DNA of 64,000 nt, from assembly GCF_018531125.1 (NCBI RefSeq), contig NZ_JAHDSY010000001.1; one strand, 5' to 3'. The DNA is from Canibacter zhuwentaonis. Its GTDB lineage: Bacteria > Actinomycetota > Actinomycetes > Actinomycetales > Microbacteriaceae. Position 1 is the stretch's first letter; each line of letters opens with the position of its first letter. The notes under the pieces were generated by a model. The model made no database searches, had not been told where the DNA came from, and was given only the letters and a program-made list of their open reading frames with translations. A program made the translations under genes and the position numbers. Shown piece after piece: positions 1-8,690 of this stretch.

Positions 1-2392
1 TGCCGCGCAGCTCGTCAGCGCTGCTCACGATGCCAATATCAGCGGCAATAAACCGCACATCGCCGACTGTTTGCAAGCTTTTTAACAGCTGTCGCACTTT
101 TGCGCCGAGTTTTTCAGCTTCGAGCTTGGCGATTTTTTTCTCCGCCGCTTTAAGCTGAGCTGCGAGCTCGCTAACCCTGCTAACCACTGCTGCGCGAGGA
201 GCTTTGAGGCTCGAGGAGAGCTCTGTAACCAGGGCGCGTTCTGCTGCAAACTGCTTAAATGCATCAAAACCAACAAGCGCCTCAACTCGCCTGTTTGCCG
301 ACCCTACAGAGCTTTCGGAAAGGAGATTAATGAGCCCTATCTGAGCCGAGTTTTTAACGTGCGTGCCCGCGCACAGCTCGCGCGACCACGATCCGCCAAT
401 ATCGACCATGCGCACGGTATCGCCGTATTTTTCACTGAACAGCGACATTGCGCCCATAGCCTTTGCTTCATTAAGCGGCAGCACGCGAGTTACTACTTCA
501 AAAGACTTGTTAATTGCGGTGTTTGAAATATCTTCAATTTCGGTGCGGGTGTCCAGGCTGAGGGCTTCGTTGTGCGCGAAATCCAGGCGCATATATCCGG
601 ATTTGTTGAAAGATCCGCTCTGGTGAGCCTGCTCTCCCAGCACTTCGCGCAGTGCTGCGTGCACAATATGGGTAGCCGAGTGCGCCTGCTCTGCGGCGAA
701 ACGGTGCGCGGGGTCGACGCTGCTGTAAGCGCTATCTGCAACGGCGACCGTACCGTCGGTGATTTTAACCGTGTGCACGATGAGACCCGGCACTGTTTTT
801 TGCACGTCGAGCACCTCTGCGGTGAATGAATCGCCGTATATTTTGCCGCGATCTGCGGCCTGCCCACCAGCTTCTGCCCAGAGGGTTGTTTCCTGTAAAA
901 CCAGCTCTGCGCTGCTGCCCGCAGTAGCGGAATTAGCGGGCTGACCGTCAACTAGGATACCGAGGATTTTACTTTTGGTTTCCAGCTGCTCGTAACCGAG
1001 GAAAACGGTTTCACCCATTGCGCGCAGTGACTGATAAACAGAGATATCAGCCTTTTGGTTCTTTTTAGCTTTGGCGTCTGCTTTTGCGCGATCGCGCTGT
1101 GCAGTTAGCAGCGTCTCAAAAACCTGTCGGTCTACTTCAAGCCCTGCTTCGGCGGCAATTTCGCTTGTTAGCTCGATTGGGAAACCGTGGGTGTCGTGCA
1201 ACAAAAATGCAGCGTCACCTGAAATTAAGCTGCTGTTTTTGTCTGTTGCGGTTGTAACAGCGTTAGAGAGCAGCTGCAGTCCTGAGCTGAGCGTGCGTAA
1301 AAATGTTTGTTCTTCCGCATAAGCTGTGCGCGATATAAACTCAAATTTTTCAGCCACTTCGGGGTATGCGCTGCTCATTGCGTCACGGGAAATCGGGAAG
1401 AGCTCTGGGAAAATAGGTTTTGTAACTCCGAGCAGGCGCATTGACAGCACGATCCGCCGCAAAAGTCGGCGCAAAATGTAACCGCGCCCGTCTTTTCCCG
1501 GGGTTACGCCGTCTGCAATGAGCATTAAACCTGAACGTACGTGGTCGGCTATTACGCGCAAGCGCACGTCAGCGGCGCTGTTTTGCCCGTATGTAACCCC
1601 GGCAATCTCGGCCGCACGATCTAGCACAGGACGCACCTGGTCGATCTCGTACATATTGTCAACGCCCTGCTTAATAAAGGCTACGCGCTCGAGCCCTAAG
1701 CCGGTGTCAATGTTTTTGTGCGGCAGCTCGCTGAGAATTGTGAACTCAGTTTTGCTCTTAACCTCGGTGATCTGATACTGCATAAAAACAAGATTCCAGA
1801 TTTCGACGTAGCGATCATCGTCGGTTGCCGGCCCTCCGTCAACACCGTAAGCTGGTCCACGATCAAAGAAAATCTCTGACGACGGTCCTGCCGGCCCGGG
1901 CTGACCCGTTGACCAGAAGTTGGTATCTTTGTCGAGCCGCTGGATTCGCTCCGCCGGAAGATCTGAAATTTCGATCCAGAGGTTATAAGCCTCGTTATCT
2001 TCTTTGTAAACGGTAACCCACAGATCTGTGCTGCTAAAGCCAAGCCCGCCAGCAGACTCTGTGGTCGTTAGAAACTCCCAGGCAAAGCTGATGGCTTCGC
2101 GCTTAAAGTAGTCGCCGAAAGAAAAGTTGCCACACATTTGAAAAAAAGTACCGTGACGCGGAGTGCGCCCAACCTCTTCAATATCGTTTGTGCGGATGCA
2201 CTTTTGCACACTCGTTGCACGCGGAAACGGCGCCGGCACAACGCCCGTAAGATACGGCACGAACGGCACCATTCCAGCAACAACAAACATTAGCGTTGGA
2301 TCGTCGCTAACAAGTGGCGCAGATGGCACAACGGTATGTTTTTTACGGTCGTAAAAATCAAGCCAGCGTTTGTGTATTTCTGCGGTCTGCAT
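1..2392 (-). CDS. alaS: Alanyl-tRNA synthetase, 3' end outside window
   Basis: Charges tRNA-Ala with alanine in the cytoplasm and clears mischarged products. About 797 codons are present, from an ATG at 2392 to the window edge, so the last part of the C-terminal (C-Ala) domain is missing. The N-terminus has the class II synthetase core, including the stretch PRHGTFFQMCGNFSFGD. Further on, the editing domain shows the metal-binding pair HSATH and CAGTH (HxxxH and CxxxH). The frame is open to base 2. Upstream on the same strand is the small membrane protein gene at 2455-2694, a common actinobacterial neighbour. The family assignment is certain; only the truncation by the window limits it. Confidence 0.97.
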   Translation of the reverse strand, partial: MQTAEIHKRWLDFYDRKKHTVVPSAPLVSDDPTLMFVVAGMVPFVPYLTGVVPAPFPRATSVQKCIRTNDIEEVGRTPRHGTFFQMCGNFSFGDYFKREAISFAWEFLTTTESAGGLGFSSTDLWVTVYKEDNEAYNLWIEISDLPAERIQRLDKDTNFWSTGQPGPAGPSSEIFFDRGPAYGVDGGPATDDDRYVEIWNLVFMQYQITEVKSKTEFTILSELPHKNIDTGLGLERVAFIKQGVDNMYEIDQVRPVLDRAAEIAGVTYGQNSAADVRLRVIADHVRSGLMLIADGVTPGKDGRGYILRRLLRRIVLSMRLLGVTKPIFPELFPISRDAMSSAYPEVAEKFEFISRTAYAEEQTFLRTLSSGLQLLSNAVTTATDKNSSLISGDAAFLLHDTHGFPIELTSEIAAEAGLEVDRQVFETLLTAQRDRAKADAKAKKNQKADISVYQSLRAMGETVFLGYEQLETKSKILGILVDGQPANSATAGSSAELVLQETTLWAEAGGQAADRGKIYGDSFTAEVLDVQKTVPGLIVHTVKITDGTVAVADSAYSSVDPAHRFAAEQAHSATHIVHAALREVLGEQAHQSGSFNKSGYMRLDFAHNEALSLDTRTEIEDISNTAINKSFEVVTRVLPLNEAKAMGAMSLFSEKYGDTVRMVDIGGSWSRELCAGTHVKNSAQIGLINLLSESSVGSANRRVEALVGFDAFKQFAAERALVTELSSSLKAPRAAVVSRVSELAAQLKAAEKKIAKLEAEKLGAKVRQLLKSLQTVGDVRFIAADIGIVSSADELRG

Positions 2393-2454
2393 CTTAAATC
2401 TGCTTTTCTTTCGGTTACTTATGTTATTTACTCCTTAACGAGTAAGGATTTTGC

Positions 2455-2694
2455 TTATTTCTCGGTATCGGATTTATCCGCTGCTTTGGTGTTTTCATCG
2501 ACACCAAAATCGTTTTCGTCTTTATCTTCCCCCGAATAGCCGTTTACAACCGCGTCGCGAATCTCGCTGTACGCCTGCACAACCCGGTCAATTACGTTTT
2601 CGCCGGCGTTGTTTTTGCTCTCGTTGCGCTTTGTGAAACGTGATACCACGTAACCAATTCCGAAACCTATAGCTAGTGTAAATAATTTGCGCAT
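2455..2694 (-). CDS. Small membrane-anchored protein (DUF6167-like)
   Basis: A 79-residue protein of unknown function. Residues 3-20 (KLFTLAIGFGIGYVVSRF) form one hydrophobic segment followed by positive charges, so the rest should be cytoplasmic. The C-terminal 50 residues are hydrophilic and acidic, ending in KSDTEK. The ATG at 2694 has an AAAGGA ribosome site about nine bases upstream. It precedes alaS on the same strand, where actinobacteria usually carry a short single-pass protein of the DUF6167 type; I base the family on position and shape, not on a diagnostic motif. No catalytic residues are visible. Confidence 0.7.
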   Translation of the reverse strand: MRKLFTLAIGFGIGYVVSRFTKRNESKNNAGENVIDRVVQAYSEIRDAVVNGYSGEDKDENDFGVDENTKAADKSDTEK

Positions 2695-2833
2695 TTTTGT
2701 TTTCCTTTCTTAAAAGTGTACAGAACAAAAGCAATGATACAGGGCACACCTGCGTAAACAATGTTGAACTATCTGTGAGCTGTGTCGGCTGAAATCCGCT
2801 CCGCTGCAATCTCGCTGTGGCAATATATAAGAT

Positions 2834-4255
2834 ATGAAATTTTTATCCACTCGCGGTTGGCTGCGGCAGGCAAACTTTAGTGACATTCTAATTGAAGGGC
2901 TTGCCCCGGACGGTGGATTAACCGTGCCTGAGCAGCTCCCGCAGCTCTCGATACCAACTATTGAGAGCTGGCGCGGACTCAGCTATCCGCAGCTGGCGGC
3001 AAAGGTGATCGGAATTTTTTGGGATGATATTTCAGAAGCGGATCTGACAGAACTCGCAAAAAACGCCTACGGGGAGCAGTTTGCGGCGGCAGAAACTGTG
3101 CCGATTAAGCCTTTTACAGTTAATTTTGGGTTAGTTGGTCTGTCAGAGGGACCAACTCTCGCTTTTAAAGATATGGCGATGCAGTTTCTAGGCGAAGCTA
3201 TTCCTTACGTGCTCAAACAGCGCGGTGGAAAACTGAACATTATCGGGGCTACGAGCGGCGATACCGGATCCGCTGCCGAATACGCTTTCAAAAACAAGCC
3301 CCGCACGAGCGTTGTGATGCTCTCCCCCAAGGGTCGAATGAGCGCGTTTCAGCGCGCGCAAATGTACACACTGGACGTTAAAAATATTCACAATGTGGTT
3401 ATTGACGGGGCTTTTGACGACTGTCAGAATCTTGTTAAAGAGCTAAACGGTGATCTTGAGTACAAACAGAAGTACTCTCTCGGCGTTGTGAACTCTATCA
3501 ACTTTGTGCGTCTGGCCGCGCAGTGTGTTTACTATTTCTGGGCATGGCTGCGCATTACTGACAAGATGTCTGCTGCGCAGAAAGAGCGCGCGAAAATTTC
3601 TTTCACCGTGCCCAGCGGGAATTTTGGCAATCTGTTTTCTGGAATGCTCGCAAAAGGTCTCGGTCTGCCTGTTTATCGGCTGGTTATTGCCACCAATGAA
3701 AATGATGTGCTGCACGAACTGTTTACAACCGGGGTTTATAAACCTCGCAAAAGTGCGGACACCTTTATAACCTCGAGCCCGTCTATGGATATTTCTAAAG
3801 CATCTAATATTGAGCGGTTTATTTACGAGTTGCTCGGCCGTGATCCCGCCAAACTGGTTGCGGCTTTTGCGGAGCTTGATCGCAGGGGCGAGCTTGATTT
3901 GCGCGCGCACCTGCCAAAGTTTGTCGGCGAGTATCAGCTTGCGAGCGGTGTTTCACGGCACGCTAATAGAATCACAACAATACGCCAGATATTTAACGAC
4001 TACAAGGTGATAATTGATCCGCACACGGCTGACGGCGTAAAAGTTGCGCAGGAGGTACAAGAGAGCGGTGAGATTATGTACGTTATGGAGACAGCGAAGC
4101 CGCAAAAGTTTGAAACCACAGTATACGAGGCGCTCGGTTTTGCCGCTAAGCTCAGCTTTGAAATGCTTGAAATGATGCAGGCGGAGCAGCACACTGTTGA
4201 GATGGATTCGGATTCTAAAGAGCTGCGCAAGTTTGTAGCGCGTAACGCGGTTTAA
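2834..4255 (+). CDS. thrC: Threonine synthase
   Basis: PLP enzyme converting O-phosphohomoserine to threonine, the last step of the pathway. The 473-residue protein has the cofactor lysine in the family motif SEGPTLAFKDMA (Lys112), a glycine-rich phosphate-binding stretch GATSGDTGSAAEYA, and the C-terminal region of the long (class I-like) threonine synthases. The ATG at 2834 lies only two or three bases after a TATATAAG box (2824-2831), so the transcript may be leaderless. It stands alone, divergent from the small membrane protein gene and convergent with rpsD across a shared terminator. Its presence suggests threonine is made, unlike in host-restricted Tropheryma as I recall it. Confidence 0.96.
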   Translation: MKFLSTRGWLRQANFSDILIEGLAPDGGLTVPEQLPQLSIPTIESWRGLSYPQLAAKVIGIFWDDISEADLTELAKNAYGEQFAAAETVPIKPFTVNFGLVGLSEGPTLAFKDMAMQFLGEAIPYVLKQRGGKLNIIGATSGDTGSAAEYAFKNKPRTSVVMLSPKGRMSAFQRAQMYTLDVKNIHNVVIDGAFDDCQNLVKELNGDLEYKQKYSLGVVNSINFVRLAAQCVYYFWAWLRITDKMSAAQKERAKISFTVPSGNFGNLFSGMLAKGLGLPVYRLVIATNENDVLHELFTTGVYKPRKSADTFITSSPSMDISKASNIERFIYELLGRDPAKLVAAFAELDRRGELDLRAHLPKFVGEYQLASGVSRHANRITTIRQIFNDYKVIIDPHTADGVKVAQEVQESGEIMYVMETAKPQKFETTVYEALGFAAKLSFEMLEMMQAEQHTVEMDSDSKELRKFVARNAV

Positions 4256-4268
4256 AAGCGGATATAAA

Positions 4269-4300
4269 AAGCGGGGCGGAGAATAATTTCCGCCCCGCTT
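4269..4300. terminator. Bidirectional terminator between thrC and rpsD
   Basis: A perfect 12-bp inverted repeat (AAGCGGGGCGGA, loop GAATAATT, TCCGCCCCGCTT) sits between the converging ends of thrC and rpsD. It is followed by AAAGTTTTTA on the plus strand and by TTTTTATATC on the minus strand, so it can terminate both genes. Confidence 0.9.
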
Positions 4301-4311
4301 AAAGTTTTTAT

Positions 4312-4941
4312 TTAGCGACCTGAGTAGTACTCAACAACCAGCTGCTCTTCGCAGGTGATTGGCACCTCAATACGCATTGGGCGACGCACCAGTTTAGCTT
4401 CTAGCTTGTCAAGGGTTACATCAAGGTATGCAGGAACGGCTGGCAAAACATCAACGTGTCCCCCAACGGCTGCAACCTGGAAAGGCTCCAGCGCTTCTGA
4501 ACGCTCTTTAACATGGATAAGCTGACCCGGTTTTACACGGTACGATGGACGATCCACAATTTTGCCGTCAACTAGGATGTGACGGTGCACAACGATCTGG
4601 CGAGCCTGCGCCTGAGTGCGTGCAAAGCCTGCCCGCAAAACTAGCGCGTCAAGGCGCATTTCGAGCAGCTCAACCAGGTTTTCACCGGTTAGACCCTGCT
4701 GGCGACGCGCCTCGTTGAATACAATGCGCAGCTGCTTCTCGCGAATGCCATACTGCGCGCGTAGACGCTGCTTCTCGCGCAAGCGTACAGCATAGTCGCT
4801 GTCACTTTTACGTTTTGTGCGACCGTGCTGACCCGGAGCGTAAGGACGCTTCTCGAGATAGCGAGCTGCTTTTGGGGTTAGCGCAATACCGAGCGCGCGG
4901 GACTGGCGCACTTTAGCGCGGCTACGAGTTATTTTTGACAT
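4312..4941 (-). CDS. rpsD: 30S ribosomal protein S4 (uS4)
   Basis: Binds 16S rRNA early in assembly of the small subunit. The 209-residue sequence is full length: the N-terminus SKITRSRAKVRQSRALG, the conserved YAPGQHGR stretch, then the S4 RNA-binding domain with RLDALVLRAGFARTQAQARQ and HRHILVDGKIV. The N-terminus lacks the four-cysteine zinc knuckle, so it is the zinc-independent (C-minus) form. The ATG at 4941 has an AAAGGAA ribosome site seven bases upstream. It is a single gene separated from rarA by a 266-base gap rich in inverted repeats; S4 is a known autogenous regulator in other bacteria, so that leader may be its control site. Confidence 0.97.
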   Translation of the reverse strand: MSKITRSRAKVRQSRALGIALTPKAARYLEKRPYAPGQHGRTKRKSDSDYAVRLREKQRLRAQYGIREKQLRIVFNEARRQQGLTGENLVELLEMRLDALVLRAGFARTQAQARQIVVHRHILVDGKIVDRPSYRVKPGQLIHVKERSEALEPFQVAAVGGHVDVLPAVPAYLDVTLDKLEAKLVRRPMRIEVPITCEEQLVVEYYSGR

Positions 4942-5207
4942 ATCGTAATTCCTTTCGATTCATCTTCTGCATTTTGCTTTGCGCGGAGCGCAAAATGTTT
5001 TCTCGGCCTGTGCAATGCCCGCACAAAACATTAATGCAGTGTGCACGCGACATTGCTTACAGCATGAGCTGTAAGAAAACGACCAGCGCAGAAAATAATC
5101 TTCTCTGCCCTGCAAACTAAAAGTTTGTATTCATTAACAACCGCAAGTTACTAATAGACCAATTAAAAACTTTACCACAGAGCGGCTAAAAAATTAGCAG
5201 CAAGTTG
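4942..5207 (-). promoter_or_regulatory. Structured leader upstream of rpsD
   Basis: This 266-base gap between rarA and rpsD has no gene. It holds several inverted repeats: TTTGCGC-gga-GCGCAAA (4978-4994), TGTGC/GCACA (5009-5025), CTTACAGC-atga-GCTGTAAG (5056-5075) and CAAACT-aaa-AGTTTG (5113-5127). None is followed by a clear T-run on the minus strand. I infer a folded 5' leader of the rpsD transcript, possibly an S4 autoregulation site; I cannot match it to a known leader family. Confidence 0.45.
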
Positions 5208-6581
5208 TTAATCTCCGATAATTTCGCGAATCCTGCGCAACCGCGCCATAACCTCCGCCTCATTACCGTGCGGCGTGGGCGCGTAGTAGTGTATGCCGCG
5301 CAGAGTATCTGGTAAATACTGCTGCCTCACAATCGCGCTCCTATTGGCGTGCGGATACCTGTACCCAACAGCGTGACCGAGCTTGCGCGCGCCGGGATAG
5401 TGCCCGTCACGCAAATGCGCGGGTATCTGCCCGGTCCTGCCGCTTTTAACATCCGCTATTGCCGTGTCAATCGCGCTGATTACCGCGTTCGATTTGGGCG
5501 CGAGAGCAAGATAGATGGTCGCTTCGGCGAGCGGGATCCGCGCTTCGGGCAGCCCGATTAGCTGCGCCGCCTCTGCTGCTGCGCTTGCAATTAGGAGGGC
5601 TTGCGGATCCGCCATACCAATATCTTCTGCCGCGTGCACAATCAAGCGCCGTGCGATAAAGCGCGGATCTTCGCCCGCAACTATCATGCGGGCCAGATAG
5701 TGCAGCGCGGCATCCGGATTGGAGCCGCGAATCGACTTAATAAAAGCGCTTATCACATCGTAGTGCTGGTCGCCGTTTTTGTCGTATCGCAGCAGCGCGC
5801 GGTCAACCACGGAACTGACGTGCTCTGCTGTTATTGTTGCGGATTTATTTGTCCGCGTTGCTGGGTCGCCGGTGGTTGTTGCAGGGTTATCGTCCGCTAG
5901 CGTGCTATCGGCGCTGGCCAGTACGGTGTTGCTCACCGCCTCAAGAGAGGTTAGCGCGCGGCGTGCGTCACCAGCTGACAGCTGCACAATTGCGGCGAGC
6001 GCCTCAGGCGTCAGTCGCACGCTGTCAGCGAGCCCGGTAGGTGAGCTCACAGCGCGGTTAATGAGGGTTGCTAAATCAGTGTCGGTGAGCGGTTGTAGTG
6101 TGAGCTGCAGCGATCGCGAGAGCAGCGGACCAATAACAGCAAAAGAGGGGTTTTCTGTTGTTGCGGCAATTAGCGTCACCCAGCCGTTTTCGACTCCGGG
6201 CAAAAGGGCATCTTGCTGCGACTTGGAGAAGCGGTGAATTTCGTCTAAAAACAGCACCGTTTGCACGCTGAACATATCCCGCTCGGTAAGCGCTGTTTGC
6301 ATTACATCGCGGACATCTTTGATGCCCGCAGTAACGGCCGAGAGCTCAACAAACTTACGACCGCTGGATTGCGTGAGAGCCTGCGCGATTGTGGTTTTGC
6401 CGGTGCCCGGCGGACCCCAGAGAATAACAGATACTGCGCGGGATGTATCCGCTTCCAGCTGGCGGAGCGGACTTCCCGGTCGCAGAAGGTGCTGCTGGCC
6501 CACAATCTCGTCGAGCGATCGCGGGCGCATCCGCACGGCGAGAGGAGCTGTGGCGAGTGTGCTAAGCGCTGCTGTGTTCAT
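5208..6581 (-). CDS. rarA: Replication-associated recombination protein A (AAA+ ATPase)
   Basis: RarA/MgsA acts at stalled replication forks and is related to clamp-loader ATPases. The 457-residue protein has Walker A GPPGTGKTT (56-64), Walker B LFLDEIHRF (110-118), sensor 1 around TTENPSF (141-147), then lid and tetramerisation domains with GSNPDAALHYLARM and LPDTLRGIHYY. Residues 232-252 form a threefold heptapeptide repeat (NPATTTG, DPATRTN, KSATITA) in the linker after the lid domain, a region I would expect to be shorter. Upstream of rpsD on the same strand and divergent from the DUF349 gene. Confidence 0.94.
   Translation of the reverse strand: MNTAALSTLATAPLAVRMRPRSLDEIVGQQHLLRPGSPLRQLEADTSRAVSVILWGPPGTGKTTIAQALTQSSGRKFVELSAVTAGIKDVRDVMQTALTERDMFSVQTVLFLDEIHRFSKSQQDALLPGVENGWVTLIAATTENPSFAVIGPLLSRSLQLTLQPLTDTDLATLINRAVSSPTGLADSVRLTPEALAAIVQLSAGDARRALTSLEAVSNTVLASADSTLADDNPATTTGDPATRTNKSATITAEHVSSVVDRALLRYDKNGDQHYDVISAFIKSIRGSNPDAALHYLARMIVAGEDPRFIARRLIVHAAEDIGMADPQALLIASAAAEAAQLIGLPEARIPLAEATIYLALAPKSNAVISAIDTAIADVKSGRTGQIPAHLRDGHYPGARKLGHAVGYRYPHANRSAIVRQQYLPDTLRGIHYYAPTPHGNEAEVMARLRRIREIIGD
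5826..5888 (-). repeat. In-frame 21-bp repeat, three units, inside rarA
   Basis: Three adjacent degenerate 21-bp units encode the heptapeptides NPATTTG, DPATRTN and KSATITA (residues 232-252 of RarA). The unit is in frame and falls between folded domains, so it lengthens a linker without breaking the protein. Confidence 0.6.
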
Positions 6582-6615
6582 TAAAACAATAATAGCGGTG
6601 GCTTTGCTGTCAGGC

Positions 6616-6624
6616 TGTTATAAT
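6616..6624 (+). promoter_or_regulatory. Extended -10 promoter element for the DUF349 gene
   Basis: TGTTATAAT matches an extended -10 box (TGn-TATAAT) about 60 bases before the DUF349 start, in the divergent gap after rarA. No convincing -35 box lies 17-18 bases upstream, which fits an extended -10 promoter. Confidence 0.5.
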
Positions 6625-6684
6625 TACTTGTAACTGTTAAGAACGCAGTGTTACTAGCGCAACTCATTTATGGAAAGAGCGAAA

Positions 6685-7911
6685 TTGACTGAAACTAACC
6701 AGGGTCGTTGGGGTCGTGTAGACGCAGACGGCACAGTTTATGTGAAAGACAACGGTGAAGAGCGTGAAGTTGGCCAGTTTTCAGATGGCACTCCCGAAGA
6801 AGCGCTTGCGTTGTACGAGCGTCGCTATGCGGATTTGCAGGGCGAGGTGACCCTGCTCGAAGCTCGTATTGCGAAGGGAACAGCGGATGCGCAGGTGGCG
6901 AAAACGGTTGAGAAACTAGCCGGGAAGCTTGTTGCGCCGCACGCTGTTGGTGATCTTGAAGCGCTGCGCAAGCGGGTTCATGCGCTGTCTGAAAAGGCTC
7001 AGGAGTTTGCCACGAAACAGCGTGAGAAACGCGAGCAGGAGCGGGCGGTTGCGTTCCAGGAGCGTGAGGCAATTGTTGTGGCAGCGGAGCAGATTGCACA
7101 GCGCGTTAATAACGGCGAGAAGCTGCAGTGGAACGACACTTCTAAGATTATGCAGGGGCTGTTTGAAAAGTGGCAGACGCACCAGAGCACTAGCGCACAC
7201 CTGCCGAAGTCGCAGGCTGATCAGCTTTGGAAGCGCTTCCGCGACGCTAGAAAAGTTTTTGACAAAGCTAAGAGCGAGTATTTTGCAAAAACAGAAGCAA
7301 AGTTTAAGCTCGCTCGTGAAGCCAAAGAGAACCTGGTTAAACAGGCTGCAGCGCTTGCTGGCAGCGGAGGTGACGGGGTTAAAAAGTACCGTGTACTGCT
7401 TGATGAGTGGAAAAAAGTAGGCAGCGCGGGTCGTAAATACGAAGACAAGCTGTGGGCTAAGTTCAAAGCGGCCGGTGACATTGTTTACAACGCTTTAAAA
7501 GAAGAGATGGCTGTTACTGACGAAGAGTTCAAGCAGAATCTTGTGTGCAAAGAAGAGTTGCTGGCGGAAGCGGAAACCTTGCTCAGTGAGTCAAACCACA
7601 AGAAGGCGCGTAAGGCTCTGAGCGAATACCAGATGAAATGGGATGAAATTGGTCGTGTGCCGCGGGATCAGGTGCGTGAGGTTGAGGCGCGGATGCGTAA
7701 AATCGAAGCTCACGTGAAAAAACTTGAGGATGATTACTGGCAGGCAACAGATCCTGAGCCGGCTGCCCGCACAGAGGGGCTGAGCAAACAGCTGAGCGAG
7801 TCAATAGCTCAGCTTGAAGCTGAGCTTGTGAACGCGCCGACCAATAAAAAAGCGGCTCTTGAAGAGAAGCTTAAGACTCAGCGCGAGTGGTTGGCGGCTA
7901 TTACTCGGTAA
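6685..7911 (+). CDS. DUF349 domain-containing coiled-coil protein
   Basis: Cytoplasmic protein of unknown function; DUF349 units are helical repeats. The 408 residues start TETNQGRWGRVDADGTVYV, a small beta-rich N-terminal region seen in actinobacterial homologues, followed by long charged helices with repeated DUF349-like blocks (for example LWKRFRDARKVFDKAK, LWAKFKAAGDIVYNALK, KWDEIGRVPRDQ). I chose the TTG at 6685 because GGAAAGAG lies five bases before it and the protein then begins at the usual place; an ATG at 6670 would add five residues. A hairpin terminator follows. Lies between rarA and the AbiEi-like gene. Confidence 0.88.
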   Translation: MTETNQGRWGRVDADGTVYVKDNGEEREVGQFSDGTPEEALALYERRYADLQGEVTLLEARIAKGTADAQVAKTVEKLAGKLVAPHAVGDLEALRKRVHALSEKAQEFATKQREKREQERAVAFQEREAIVVAAEQIAQRVNNGEKLQWNDTSKIMQGLFEKWQTHQSTSAHLPKSQADQLWKRFRDARKVFDKAKSEYFAKTEAKFKLAREAKENLVKQAAALAGSGGDGVKKYRVLLDEWKKVGSAGRKYEDKLWAKFKAAGDIVYNALKEEMAVTDEEFKQNLVCKEELLAEAETLLSESNHKKARKALSEYQMKWDEIGRVPRDQVREVEARMRKIEAHVKKLEDDYWQATDPEPAARTEGLSKQLSESIAQLEAELVNAPTNKKAALEEKLKTQREWLAAITR

Positions 7912-7937
7912 TTGATCACGGGTAGGCTATTAAGCAG

Positions 7938-7961
7938 GGGCGGTGTGTTTTGCACCGTCCC
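7938..7961 (+). terminator. Hairpin terminator after the DUF349 gene
   Basis: A stem of about nine pairs, GGGCGGTG / CACCGTCCC with one G-U pair and loop TGTTTTG, lies shortly after the stop at 7911. The following T-stretch is weak (TTAGCTTTA), so termination may be inefficient. Confidence 0.6.
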
Positions 7962-8017
7962 TTAGCTTTAGGAAGTTATCCACAGATATTTTTATCCGGT
8001 AGCGGATTATCCGCAGT

Positions 8018-8626
8018 ATGGTGCATGATAGTAGCATGAATCAGCAACCATTAATGCAGGGCGCAAAAAGTATCCCGCCGGAAATATACATGCTCAAACA
8101 GACCGCTTTGGATGCGCACCATCGGCGCGGTGAACTTGTTAGGTGCGGTTTTGGGTATGTGTTAAGCAGCGAGCCGATCAGTCCCGCTGCACGCCTGCTC
8201 AGTTACGGGAAATACTTGTCGCACAGTGTTGTTGTTTGTTCGCAGTCGGCAGCCTGGGTATGGGGTGCGTTAAACACTTGCCCCCAGAAAATATATCTTA
8301 ATCCAATGCCCGGGGTGAGTCGGATTAAAACTGAAAAGCTAGCACCTCTTGGTGAGCAGCACCTGTTTGAACTGAAGCATACAAGGCTTAGCACACCTGA
8401 AATTGTGAGCTTTGGTGGGTTTAGAGTCACAACTCAGATGCGCACGCTGTACGACATACTGTTTAACACCCTAACCGTTGAGTTTACCCCCAAGCTGCGG
8501 CGCGCCTGCCGGATGCTGACGCTGCAGCTTGGGTTGAGCGGCGCGGATGTTAGAGTGCTGTGCGCGAGCAAGCGCCATCCTAATAAGGTGCGGGCGTTGA
8601 GTAATATTGACCTGGTTTGGAACTGA
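8018..8626 (+). CDS. AbiEi-like actinobacterial protein, function unknown
   Basis: 202 residues. The middle resembles the actinobacterial AbiEi-antitoxin-like family: SQSAAWVWGAL (a serine-alanine-alanine helix followed by G), a strand region, then FGGFRVTTQMRTLYDIL, which matches the usual GxxVTxxxRTxxDL signature. The C-terminal nuclease-like (DUF559) part of larger relatives is absent, and no AbiEii nucleotidyltransferase toxin lies beside it, so it is an orphan. Start unclear: ATG at 8018 or 8036; neither has a strong ribosome site, and the transcript may be leaderless. Convergent with relA. The function is not known; an antitoxin role is not supported by context. Confidence 0.6.
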   Translation: MVHDSSMNQQPLMQGAKSIPPEIYMLKQTALDAHHRRGELVRCGFGYVLSSEPISPAARLLSYGKYLSHSVVVCSQSAAWVWGALNTCPQKIYLNPMPGVSRIKTEKLAPLGEQHLFELKHTRLSTPEIVSFGGFRVTTQMRTLYDILFNTLTVEFTPKLRRACRMLTLQLGLSGADVRVLCASKRHPNKVRALSNIDLVWN

Positions 8627-8690
8627 GCTGGGGATTTTTACCCACGGCTCTTCCAATAAGGCACTGGCGCTGAGCAATACTGGCTGAGCT

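Noticed and set aside
8018..8626. Complete AbiE toxin-antitoxin system
   Set aside because: Only the antitoxin-like part exists; the neighbours are housekeeping genes.
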